A stretch of DNA of 64,000 nt from Stenopsyche tienmushanensis (Eukaryota; Arthropoda; Insecta; Trichoptera; Stenopsychidae). Location of the stretch: assembly GCA_008973525.1 (NCBI GenBank), contig WACJ01000268.1, positions 1 to 64,000 of the forward strand, read 5' to 3'. Below the pieces are notes generated by a model. The model searched no databases and was not told the DNA's origin. It was given only the letters and a program-made list of their open reading frames with translations. Of this stretch, positions 49,685-59,965 are shown one piece after another (position 1 is the stretch's first letter; the number at the start of each line of letters is the position of its first letter). A program made the position numbers and the translations under genes.

Positions 49685-50004
49685 ACTTTTTTGTGCGATT
49701 TCGAAGTTATGCGGTTTTTTTTAAAGCAACTTCTAATTTTTTTTTTTAATTTCATAAAGAGTACGTATCGAGTTATTTTGGATAAAATAGGAGATAAATA
49801 ATTTAAATGTTATTTTTCATTTTGCCTTAGTGTTTCCTTGGGTTTATATTAACTTTTTTTATGCGATTACGGATATATTTTATATAGCTTTTTTTAAAGT
49901 TATGCGGTCTTTAGAATCCACGGAACGCATCTTTACTTTTTCTTTGTAAGTCATAGCTTTTTTTGTGCGATTTTCGACGGAATGCATCTACCGCATAAAA
50001 AAGG
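49685..50004. mobile_element. Family B MITE, copy 3 (short internal-deletion form)
   Basis: It starts CTTTTTTGTGCGATTTCGAA followed by GTTATGCGG. It has a short AT-rich interior with TTTCATAAAGAGTA. It then carries the opposite subterminal block (ATCCACGGAACGCATCTTTA) and ends CCGCATAAAAAAGG. The long body with GGTAGGACCGGCC is absent. Confidence 0.75.
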
Positions 50005-51618
50005 TTTGAGTGTATATACGCCATGAAAACCATGTCTAAATGGTTGGTAATGGTCCCATAAAAGGGATTACTAAAAACTACCTTTAAAAAAATCATTGAT
50101 TATAAAGTTGTGAGATGATCTATAAAGTTGATATAACTATAATAGTAAGCTTACATTTTTTTTAAATTTAAGATACATGAACGTATTCCAAATTGGGCTT
50201 ATATGATTGCTTAAAAGAAATGAATGGGTTAAATCGATACTATTTTATATAATGCCACATATAAGCCGGTGTAGAATAAATAACATGATTATAGCAAAAA
50301 TGAATTAAGACTATATTGTATATTATACGAGACGTTAGAAAAGTGGGCCAAATGTCTGCTTTCACAGACTTAACGATTCTGCGAAGAAAAACAAAAATAA
50401 TTCGATCGACCCTAATCCTAAATGATAACGTGCCTGCTTATTTGTCAGGATTAACTTTACAAATTGAAGAGTCGACCGCTAAGATACAAAATACTTAATT
50501 CCATTGGAAATCAATTGAATTTCATAAATTCGACCTCATTAATCTGGATTTAAGACCGGGATTCGGATTGAATATAAAATTTTAGTATCAAAACAGTATT
50601 CCGAGGTCGATCATAATCCAGGCACCATTTAAGTCGGAACATCTACATAATATATGGCAGACCTCAAAGTACCCCCATTTTACTAACAAAACACCATTTT
50701 CCATGTTATTTATATGAGCCATGATTTGTTATTCGTCCCCGGTCTTAAGTGCATAATTCATAGGATATTTCTTTATTATATGGCAGCTTATACTTTGATG
50801 CTACGCAAAGTTGTATTGTTGGAGAGGAGCAACGTCGTCTTTTATCGGGCGCATTCTTATATTTATAATCTAATACCCCTTTTTATTAGGGACCTAAACA
50901 TTTTTGGGATTTCACCAAATTCCTCATGTTTAATGATTTTTTCCGCTGTATACATTATGGCATGATATAAAATATTCATATGGGACTCAATATATGGAGT
51001 CGAAATTAGTAACAACAAATTGGCAAAAAATATATTATGCATTATGGCTAACATAGTGTGGATAGCATGCTCTTGGTATGCATGATGTATACGAAATTTT
51101 GAATTTAAAAATATGTAAATATTGTCAAATATTAACCTGTTTTTGACCTCTGAATTGAATATCGACGTCATTATTAAACATCGACATGCGATTCTTCAGA
51201 GGTGGTCTAATCCTTTGAATTTAAAGTTTATTCTTATGTTAAGGACATTTTATTATCGCCATAGTGTGAAGTATCAACATACAATATAACCACATTAGTT
51301 ATAATGTATTTAAAGTGGCTATCTAGAGGTGAATGCCAACAGGAAAATAAATTATGAAATTAGGCACGCTTGACGCCACACCCAGTAGTCATAGTGGCAA
51401 TAATTCAAACACACACGCATGATCACTTTAAATTCTATTATGGCATTGGTTTGACATCGACCAAAAAATCAACAAATTATGTGATGATGCTGCATTGGTC
51501 CCTATGGCCATCTCAAGAAATGCTTAGTCCATTCATAGCCTGATTCTATGTCACGTTGGGTGGGTAAGTGATCACCTTCGGAACCGGAGGCTCGCTGTTC
51601 CTGTCCGGATCTCCATGT
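50005..51618. other. Intronic DNA without recognised gene
   Basis: Opposed ORFs at 50714-51171 are not recognisable. A consensus-like donor GGTAAGTG lies at 51563, just before the 51619 ORF, without a recognisable exon to its left. Confidence 0.4.
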
Positions 51619-51939
51619 ATGGCAGAATGGCCCCGAACCAGTTTAACTGTACCAAGACGACAATCTGACCATTCTGATTTTTTTTCGCCACGTTTCACTG
51701 AAGAGACGGGGTCAATCGACTTTGTTGGATTTAAACGCTCCCCTTATGCAACGAAGGAATGCCGTTTACCAGACGACATTGCCCATCTGAAGGATTCATT
51801 GTTAAAACAAAGGATACTAAAACAGTCTTCGCAATACTCGAGCGAAGAAAGTGTACTTACATTGAATAAAAGAGGTGTCCTGAACATATTTCAACTGCTG
51901 TATGATGCATTCGGTAACGGACAATTTAAAATGCATTAA
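51619..51939 (+). CDS. Candidate exon or small ORF, 106 codons, unassigned
   Basis: The first ATG (51619) begins MAEWPRTSLTVPRRQSDHSD and the frame continues through FSPRFTEETGSIDFVGFKRS to a C-terminus NIFQLLYDAFGNGQFKMH. The frame is open back to a TAA at 51565. Composition is protein-like (Ser, Arg, Lys, Asp, balanced hydrophobics), unlike the Phe/Ile/Asn-rich chance ORFs nearby, and the block is less AT-rich. FKR and NKR strings could be dibasic cleavage sites of a peptide precursor, but there is no signal peptide. No family was recognised. Confidence 0.3.
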   Translation: MAEWPRTSLTVPRRQSDHSDFFSPRFTEETGSIDFVGFKRSPYATKECRLPDDIAHLKDSLLKQRILKQSSQYSSEESVLTLNKRGVLNIFQLLYDAFGNGQFKMH

Positions 51940-52224
51940 GAGCATGCACACTTCGAAGTGAAAAGATAATTCGTGGTCCAAAAAAAATGTCTTCTTCTAT
52001 CCACATATCTGAGCAATCTAGGTCAGTTATGATGCATATGTGTATCACAAGACAAAAATGTGATTTCTTCACAAAAAAAAGGAGGACAAGATGCAACTGA
52101 AACACATTTTGGTTGGTTTGACCAAAATATTAATGTGTTTGTAAGTAAATTTTCCGAGCGAACTACTTCATAGAACGTTATGTAAAACTCTTGTTTAATA
52201 GAAAAATATATTTTGAAGGAATAA

Positions 52225-52603
52225 TCAACCTTTTGAGGAGTTCAATCGCGTATCTGCGATCGAATTCCAGTGATTCAGATAGAGCATTCATATACGTTGA
52301 GCTCGGAAAGAGACAGAGATGGAGAGTGTCTTGCACGTTAAGTTCGGAGAAAGACACAGGGAGAGAGTTTCTTGTAGTTTGCAGATTGTGAATGGGAGAC
52401 AGAGACAGAGAGAGTGTCTTGCGTACATCGTACGATTATATAGATCGATAACCCAAATTTATTGGCTAATATTAACCCAAATTAATCGATTTCAAGTGCA
52501 TTGTTTATGTTTACTTGAAGAAATGAACGAAAATTGTGGGCTATTGACAGTGTTTTTTTTATTTACATACAAGTTTTATGCACGCTGCGCGATCCTGACA
52601 CTG
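52225..52603 (-). mobile_element. Family A piggyBac-like MITE, copy 10 (right part missing)
   Basis: It begins TCAACCTTTTGAGGAGTTCA, a variant of the TTAACCTG end. It carries GCGATCGAATTCCAGTGATT and an expanded GGAGAAAGACACAGGGAGAG / GAGACAGAGACAGAGAGAG tract, then ACATCGTACGATTATATAGA. It breaks off after CTGCGCGATCCTGACACTG. Confidence 0.8.
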
Positions 52604-52685
52604 AATTGTTTAAAACTATATGTTCAAACTTTAATTAAACGATAATTCTTCTTAGCAAATACGATTTAAGAAATAAAATATATTA

Positions 52686-53364
52686 CACTTGAGTCTGTTT
52701 TTATGCGGTTTTCAAAAATAATGGAACCTATCTTTCATTTTTCTATAGAGCACAAAGCTTTTTTTATGCGAATGCGCATTAAAAAAATCTAAAATTAACA
52801 CAAATCAACATATACTGGATACTGTACCTGCCGTTTGGAAAGTTTTCAATTTTGGACTGTATAAAAAAAATCCAATAATGTCAGCTGAAATCATTACTTT
52901 GGCAAATCAACTTGGTAGAAAAGGCTTTGATATTTTTTCTCAAAATGATGTCGATGAGTTGCTTGAGGATACTCCCTTGAATGATATTATTAGTTTGATG
53001 TTATATGGCAGCAAAGAAACAGAAAACGATATTGAAGTGGAAAAAACTCCTGCCCCGCTTACTGTAAAAAATATACAAAAAACTATTCAATCTATTCATT
53101 TTACATGACTCAAATTCTGAAAGAGTTTTTAAATTCCTTATATTCTATATCATGAACTGCGTAAAAAAATATTGGTTAATCTTTGCAAAGTTTTTTTATG
53201 CGATTTTTGCTACATTTCATCACATTGATTTGAAGTTATGCGGTTTTTAAAAATAACGGAGTCTATCCCTCAGTTTTCTATGCAGTTCAAGTCTTTTTTA
53301 TGTGGATTTTTTATATGCGACTCCCCCTTGGAACGTATCTATCGCATAAAAATAGACCCAAGTG
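52686..53364 (+). mobile_element. Family C element, copy 2, with TA sites and transposase remnant
   Basis: The left end is CACTTGAGTCTGTTTTTATG; the right end, reverse complemented, is CACTTGGGTCTATTTTTATG. TA lies on both sides (52684-52685 and 53365-53366), as in Tc1/mariner/pogo elements. A subterminal block with ATAATGGAACCTATC and CTATAGAGCACAAAGC recurs inverted near the right end (ATAACGGAGTCTATCCC). It is 679 bp and carries the C-terminus of a transposase (separate entry). It is an internally deleted derivative of a longer autonomous element. Confidence 0.85.
52812..53108 (+). pseudogene. Pogo/Tigger-type transposase C-terminal fragment
   Basis: The open frame reads ILDTVPAVWKVFNFGLYKKN, PIMSAEIITLANQLGRKGFD, then FSQNDVDELLED followed by TPLNDIISLM, and stops at 53106. 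It resembles the C-terminal tail of Tigger/pogo-like transposases: a W-containing ...VTP..W..V helix, then IV.LAK.LG.EGF and DV.ELLE...LT..DL. The DDE catalytic core and DNA-binding CENP-B domains are absent because the element has lost its middle. The frame is intact over about 98 codons, so loss of the core may be fairly recent, or the frame survives by chance. Confidence 0.65.
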
Positions 53365-55984
53365 TACTCATAATGATTTTCAACAAATATTTGAATACCA
53401 TTGGCATTAATTTGTTTTTTAATTCTATAAAAATCATTCTTAAGTTTTTTAAAAATATTTTTTCTCCAAATTTATTGAATTACGTCAAATTGGCTCGCCA
53501 TTCTCTGCATAGGTACAGTTTTTTCAGTTGACATTAAAAGGGTTAAATTGTCCTATTTATAGGAAACCTTAATTATGGAATTAAAATGTACTGTTGTGGA
53601 TGTTCCAAATTATGATTGATTATCGTTTAGGGAAGACCTCTAAAATATAAATTGTTCGTATATCGGGAATGCACAATCAGTTTTGAGTAGCATTTTATTG
53701 GATTCTCAAAGACGATCACAGAACAATAGCATGATTATTATCATCATTAAATGATACTAAAATAATTGTTATAATAACTATTTATGGCCACAATATGATG
53801 ATAATAATGCCGAATATCTTATTGCACTAGTTATACTCCCTGTATCAACGGCGTTCTACGTGTTACATACATGTTTTCATTTGATTGGACATAACCCATA
53901 TATGTCCACATGATTCTATTTTTCGATAGATACATTTAAAATCTCAGACACACGGTGTAATACGAAATTGGACTTGAAAAATGCTTTAATGAACGATTTA
54001 ATTGGCGCGAAACAAAATCTTGGTACTATATGAAGTCCAATGAGCATATTTGGGATAATAAAGTTTTCTTTTGATTTATATTACTGATGAACATATTTAG
54101 ACGCATTTATTATATGGGTATTTATTGTATTTAAAAATAATGTTTGATTATATACTTAATCCGTCAATGGGGGGGTTGCATAAAAAAATTGTACTACGGG
54201 TTAAGAATAATTTTCTTCCATTATCAAACGAGTATTGCAGGTTTTTATTCGCTCGCGTTCAAGATAGATCGCATGTAGTATCTGATGCTGTCAATTTTTT
54301 CTTGGATGCTCAGGCTTTCATCTTCATCAGCGACATAATTCTGAGAAGCCTATAATAGCAGTATTGTTCCAGTGATGAATGAATTCTTTGATTAATACAG
54401 GATGTGTGCATTTAAAGGCATAATTATTGGCTTTCGTCGATATAGAAAATTGCTTGAGAAGCGCTGGTTCAATCGTTTAACAAATTCGAGGCTCCATATA
54501 AGAAGCTCTTAATTGAAAAGCAGTGTTTTGATTATCGATCTCGGCTTACTTGCGAACGAACAGGTGTCCATCGAATCAAGTTTTCTGATCTCATATTTAC
54601 GCATCCTTTTGATCTCTGCAGCATCTGGGATGGATTAAATCCGTTTATTTTTGCATCGGTGATCAAAGGCGGAAGTTTCCGATGCTATCACTCTTCGGCG
54701 GTCCGCTTTTCTGCATTTCGCCAATCTCACGAGCGGAATCTGCATATTCCATGACATGATGGCATGATTTTGAATGCCGTCGGATCGATGATGCAATCTA
54801 GGCAGTGCACGTAGCCCTTGAGACTATCCTTGGACCCGTCACACGAAGATCTCTTCGAATCTCTCCCATTGAAATGTCGTTGACCATCCGGCGAGCAACG
54901 AGGGGACAAAGGACAAATTCAGGCACGCACGAAGAACTGCATCGTTCTCATTGTCCGGACGAAATTATCATCGACGATTGTGTCGAATCGCAAGTTCAAA
55001 TCCAAGCAACTAATTATACACGTGGAATGCATATTTATACGCGGATATGGCTCAAGTACAATTACACGTATGACACACGTGTGCACGTGCCGGCGCGCAT
55101 ATAAATCAGCTCATTTGCTCAGATATGGATTGATAAAAATGCATAGATGCAACCTGGCACTTGATGCATTCAAGCGGTAAAATACTGCATGTTTTATAAG
55201 CCGGCGTAAACGCTTGGATAATGAGGGTTTTGTAGTCAATTGAAGCGATCCATACAATTTTCCATCATCCGAAGAATAATGTTCGATGCTAATTAATTTA
55301 TTTATGCAAAATTGATTTGTTGACTGGGTGGCGAGGATCGGTCGTAAATATCAATACAGTTTCACGATGTTGATTAAACATGTTTACGACTGATTTGTAG
55401 GAAATCGATTTTATTGTCCATTTTATGGCCATGAACGAAATGATTAAATTTCACCATAGAGAAGTATTTTAAAATTCGCATATATTTGTCATGCTTACAA
55501 AATGATCGCATTGCTTCGTCAGCGATAGTGCAATCTATTTTATAGCCACCAAATATAAATCACGCCCCATACAAAGTGGTGGTCAGATGATTTTACTAAT
55601 ATCGCTTGCCAAAAAGGCTTAATCATCCCGTCGGATGTCCTCGGGAACCAAAACATTGTTATGGATACTGTGCCAAACATGTTTGCTTTCAAATATTGAT
55701 ATTAGTATCAATAGATGATAAAGAGAGAAAACAACAACATTTTTATAAATTTATAGCTCAAATTTTCTATGTATCACTTAATATTTCCTTCCTCCTCCAG
55801 GAACTTCACAGTTTAGATTGTGTATACAATTATTAAATTTCATCAAAGCTTACTAATTATGGGGTTATGTAATTTAGTAAGTTCGACAATTATCGGGTAA
55901 ATTAACGATCGAAACCAATTCGGAGCGATTTATTTTATTCCAAATGGATCCTCATCCATTAATTTACAAAAAATCCAATACACT
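53365..55984. other. Intronic DNA, largely unique; candidate regulatory island at 54.5-55.5 kb
   Basis: No exon was found. The interval 54480-55560 is repeat-free and less AT-rich. It has an ACACGTGTGCACGTGCC cluster at 55076-55091 with two CACGTG-type E boxes and several TAATTTATTTATGC-type homeodomain-like strings. Opposed ORFs at 54727-55180 fit composition alone. Confidence 0.4.
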
Positions 55985-56714
55985 CACACCTCTTTTTGTG
56001 CGATTTCGAAGTTAAATATATAATATATTTTTGCATATCTTCGAAATCGCACAAAAATCGTTATAAAAAAATATAATTTGGGACTGTGTAAATTATATTG
56101 GATCTGCTATCGCTGAATTACGACCACGCCCTTTGTTCTTGTTTAGATTTTTGATAAAATTGATTTCGTTTTTTTTTGCATTTCTCCGATGTTTCGACTT
56201 TTGAGAATACGTTCTCCAAAGGAATTTCCAAAATTCCAACTCCTTACGAAGTTATAGCTATTTTAGTGACGCGGCAACTTGGCCGGTCCTACCATAATGA
56301 AATCTTTTAACGCGTTTTTCTCGAAATTACTTTTTTTAACACGATTGACAAGATATCTCAAGTTTTAAGTAATTAATTTACTTCAAACTGGGTACGAATC
56401 TTTTTTTATATAACCCTCTGTAACTCCTACCAGATTTATGTTATGTCAACATTTATTTTTTAACTATTTATACTTTTAAAAAAACTGTGACAAAATAAGG
56501 CCAAAAAATGACTTGACTGAATTTTTTTATAAACTAAAATTTGTGATTTTTTTTATTAACTTTTTTTATGCGATTTTGGATATATTTTATATAGCAGTTT
56601 CAAAGTTATGTGGTTTTTAAAATCCATGGAACGCATCTTCACTTTTTCTATGTAAGTCATAACTTTTTTTGTGCGATTTCTTTTTATGCGATTTTACCGC
56701 ACAAAAAAAGTGTA
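55985..56714 (-). mobile_element. Family B element, copy 4 (most complete)
   Basis: The left end is CTCTTTTTGTGCGATTTCGAA. The right end, reverse complemented, is CACTTTTTTTGTGCGG. Between them is the full body of the family in reverse order relative to 17055: GAATTACGACCACGCCC, CAACTTGGCCGGTCCTACC, AGTTTTAAGTAATTAATTTAC, TAGCAGTTTCAAAGTTATG and the ATGGAACGCATCTTCAC subterminal block. No coding frame is preserved. It is non-autonomous at about 730 bp. Confidence 0.8.
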
Positions 56715-58069
56715 ATTCATAATTCCTTTTTATCTCGTAGATTTGAAATTGATCGAGGACTGCTATCGACGTCGACGATGTTTGGAATGGATATATTACT
56801 TGACATCGAGGATCCACTTATTGATCTACAATAGAACAAATCTACATTTTACTTCCACAAAAATAATTACTCTTTTCAGTATTTCTGGCATGTGATCAGT
56901 CAATGTTCACGGCGATTTTAATTTGCGTCTTTTTTGTACACTGAATGTTTATTGGCAATTTTATATGATAATTGCCATCAATTTTCCGTGTTTTTAATAG
57001 TAACTAATTTTCTGGTATTTTTTACGCGTTTAATATTGTTTAGCATGTTTTTCAACATGATCATCCATCAAATTAGAGTGCTCTAGAGTCTAGACGTTTA
57101 AAAATAATTATTAATAAATATATGACATAATCCAACGATGATGCTAATTCAATCATCGATATGAACGTTACGTCATCTGATGCTGTATAAACACTGTAGT
57201 ATTGCATACAAAAATAATTAGTGACAGTCATGTTTAAAAATATGAACACTTACTTCCTAAATTGTCTGATAAGTGTTTGGATTTGTATTTTTTTATACAT
57301 TTAAAAAAATATTTTTCCGCGTATAACACATTGACGACGGGCGTTCGAAACGATCAGCGCTCAATATTTTTGACCGCGTTTTGGTATCTAAATTGGATTG
57401 GAGATCGGAAGTATTCAGGATTCAGATTTATTTTGAATGAAAATTTCACTGTACACTTCAAAAAATCTTATCTTAGCGTAATTTTATGTGAAATCCAAGG
57501 AAAATCACCGTATTAAAATTTTTCATGCTTGGAAAAGCTTTATTTGGGGGTCGCCAACGCCTAACACGGGCATGACACTTCAAGTAGAATTTTGTTGATG
57601 TTCTCAGCAGTTCAGGGGTTAAGATTTACAAAATGAGATGTTTTCTCCGTCAAATAAAATGAGTGTTTGAGAGATCAAAACAGATTTACACGAAACAGTC
57701 CACACAGCGGTTTGTCGGCTGTCAGCTTAAGAACCAAATCGTAACATTTTTTTGTTCGGCATAATTATTTGATTATTATTTTATACTAACCGTGTGTCAG
57801 TTTTTACATGAGCTGGTCGAGAGCTGTCAACCTTTATCTCTCTTAACAAAGATTAAGCATTGCAACTTGACAAGCCCGAAATGTACGCATTTTTTTGCTT
57901 CCCGAATTCATCGGAACGATTTTCCATCTTAATTGTTTTAGCACCCGTGTCGTTCGTGCACGGGTGATCGAATGAAAAAATCATAAATCTCGATGGATCG
58001 TGTCGAGGTGCTGTATTGTTTGGAGCTTTGTATCGATAAATAATAACCTGTGCTTTGTGTTTTTTGCAG
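56715..58069. other. Last part of the giant intron
   Basis: No repeat shared with the window was found. An 84-codon ORF at 57262 is not recognisable. The 3' end has the acceptor of the second coding exon. Confidence 0.45.
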
Positions 58070-58172
58070 ATTTAATGACCCATGGAAGTGAGAAGTTTAC
58101 CGACGGTGATGTAACTTCGTTTGGAGAACTATATTTTGACGTTGCGAGAGATCAACTCTTTGTTGGAGCGAG
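58070..58172 (+). CDS. Sema5c: Semaphorin 5 (Sema5c-like), second coding exon (start of Sema domain)
   Basis: This 103-bp exon has a strong acceptor (tgtgttttttgcag) and the donor gtagga at 58173. In the phase set by exon 1 it reads D-LMTHGSEKFTDGD followed by VTSFGELYFDVARDQLFVGA, with R completed in the next exon. The block FGELYFDVARDQLFVGAR matches the first strands of the Sema beta-propeller; class 5 members have a very similar FSQL..D..R.Q.IVGAR. Both flanking introns are phase-consistent: phase 1 in, phase 2 out. The next exon should begin with a base completing Arg and then Asp. I could not find it before 64000, so the Sema domain, thrombospondin type 1 repeats and membrane segment expected of this class must lie downstream. 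In the family the product is a membrane protein that signals through plexins. Confidence 0.85.
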
Positions 58173-59779
58173 GTAGGACTTTAAAATAGCTAAAATTTTG
58201 CAATGTTTTATGGCCCATATTAAATGTATCTTAGCACATGTGACTAGGTCAGTATAGAGGTGTGCTATGACGCCTTCGATGAGATGTCCAATATGTGAAC
58301 GATTGTATGATTAATTATTTTTTACCGACGCAAACTCAATTAAGAAATCAATTTACGGTCTCCAGTGTGTTAAGAACGTTTTACCTCGGGGTTAGTATAT
58401 ACAGATCATTACGCAAGTATTGTTCGAAGCACTTGTACGCATATGTGCAAATGTTAATTGTGTTGTCAAAAAGAGATTGCAAAGTTATTTGCATATGTGG
58501 AGTAATCATACCCAACGGACATTTTGAAAAAAACCAAACGCTAAACCAATGATAATATATTATATTTTATAATGTAGAACATTTTTTCCCAGTCATTGAA
58601 TTTTGAAAGCTTCATCCGACGTTGCATTTAATGGATCGGATTAAAGCAAGGCTTGGAAAGCTCTGGTGCCTATATTGAATTGTGTCGTTTAACACCATTT
58701 GTCTTCCGTCGCTGGTTCGTACATGGGAGACTATGGTTAAATCGAGTGGTAACAATTGTAATTTTGTACCATCGTTTGATATGAAGCAATGCCACCTATG
58801 GTGATCCGCTTACAAAACGACTTACAAACACATGCAGTGACAATTGTTCAAATAAATCCATTGTAGAGCCATTGTCGACGAATAGTCGTGAGATATGGAG
58901 GTGCCTAATCTATCTCTTTTATTTTCTTTTATTAGAGGGCTACACTATAATGATATAAATTGAGTGACTACAATGAGGTTTTCATAAAATACCCAAGCCT
59001 ATCTCGAAGATCTTGTGTTGGATGTATAGCATTCCAGTATAATATATAAAATACAATCAGATTTTTAATAAGTATTCGATTTTACAATAGTAAGAGTTTT
59101 TAGCTAGTTTATGCTAAATGATCTCTCAAAGATACAGGCTGAAGTATCACTTCTTTAGGATTGAATTACAATCAAAGCAAACCAATCTCCACATTATCCT
59201 AGCATGAAAAACGACTATATTGTAGATAAAATTGATCTCCTGCTCTAATAATTGAGTTTATGTGTTAGAGTTGTACCATTAACGTTAGTGTAGTCATAAT
59301 TAAGACACATATAATACTGATTTGGATGGAACTCTTTACCGAAAAGAGCCTCCAAGTATTTTTTTAAATTAAAATATATGCATAATTCAAATGTAACTCA
59401 GAAGTCATACTGCTGAAGAATTATGACACTAAATGAAATATAGGAAACAATGGATTTCATAGCGACAAGATGTATTGTATACCATTGTGGAGGCAGGAAT
59501 GATTTTAAAATGCACTTGTGAGGAAAGGAGAGTCTGGACTCTTTAGTCTTTAAAAGTACCCGATTTTCCTATTGACAAGGCCACAAAGCATCCTTCAATA
59601 CGTTCACTTAGCGACCCGCTGGGTGAACTTGTTAAATATGATTATTATGTGTATTTTAAAATAATATGCGGAGATAGTCCCAAAAGTACCCGACCTAACG
59701 TATAGACAGCGTCTGTGTATAAAAAATATTGTGATAGAGAATGTCTACCTTATAAAGTAGACATTTATCCCCAAAAATG
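58173..59779. other. Start of the next semaphorin intron
   Basis: It begins with the donor gtagga. No exon continuing VGAR-D was found by reading all acceptor-like sites by eye. No repeat was recognised until 59780. Confidence 0.45.
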
Positions 59780-59965
59780 CTGCAAAAAGACTTTGTGTGT
59801 CCAACCGGTCCGCTTTTCGGACTGCTGACATGACGAATGGACACCTCGCAATCTGACGCCATACTTGAGCATGTCTACAGAACGAGTATGAACTCTTATT
59901 ACAAAAACGAAGTTATCCAAATAATATTGATCGGGTGGGTTGTTTAAAGTTTACAATCCCCTTAT
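59780..59965 (+). repeat. Family F dispersed repeat, copy 3
   Basis: It shares GTGTGTCCAACCGGTCCGCT, CTGACATGACGAATG, ACTCTTATTACAAAAACGAAG and GGTGGGTTGTTTAAAG with the copy at 35262. An extra stretch of about 30 bp, CATACTTGAGCATGTCTAC, is present in the middle. Confidence 0.65.

Larger units (their letters stand above)
20200..58069 (+). other. Giant first coding intron of the Sema5c-like gene (about 37.9 kb)
   Basis: The intron is bounded by the donor gtatgt at 20200 and a tttttgcag acceptor ending at 58069, and it is phase 1. It is packed with degraded transposons of at least seven families, separated by islands of apparently unique sequence. Long early introns are common in developmental guidance genes and often hold enhancers, but I have no direct evidence for any enhancer here. 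Transcripts initiating inside the intron cannot be excluded. Confidence 0.75.
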
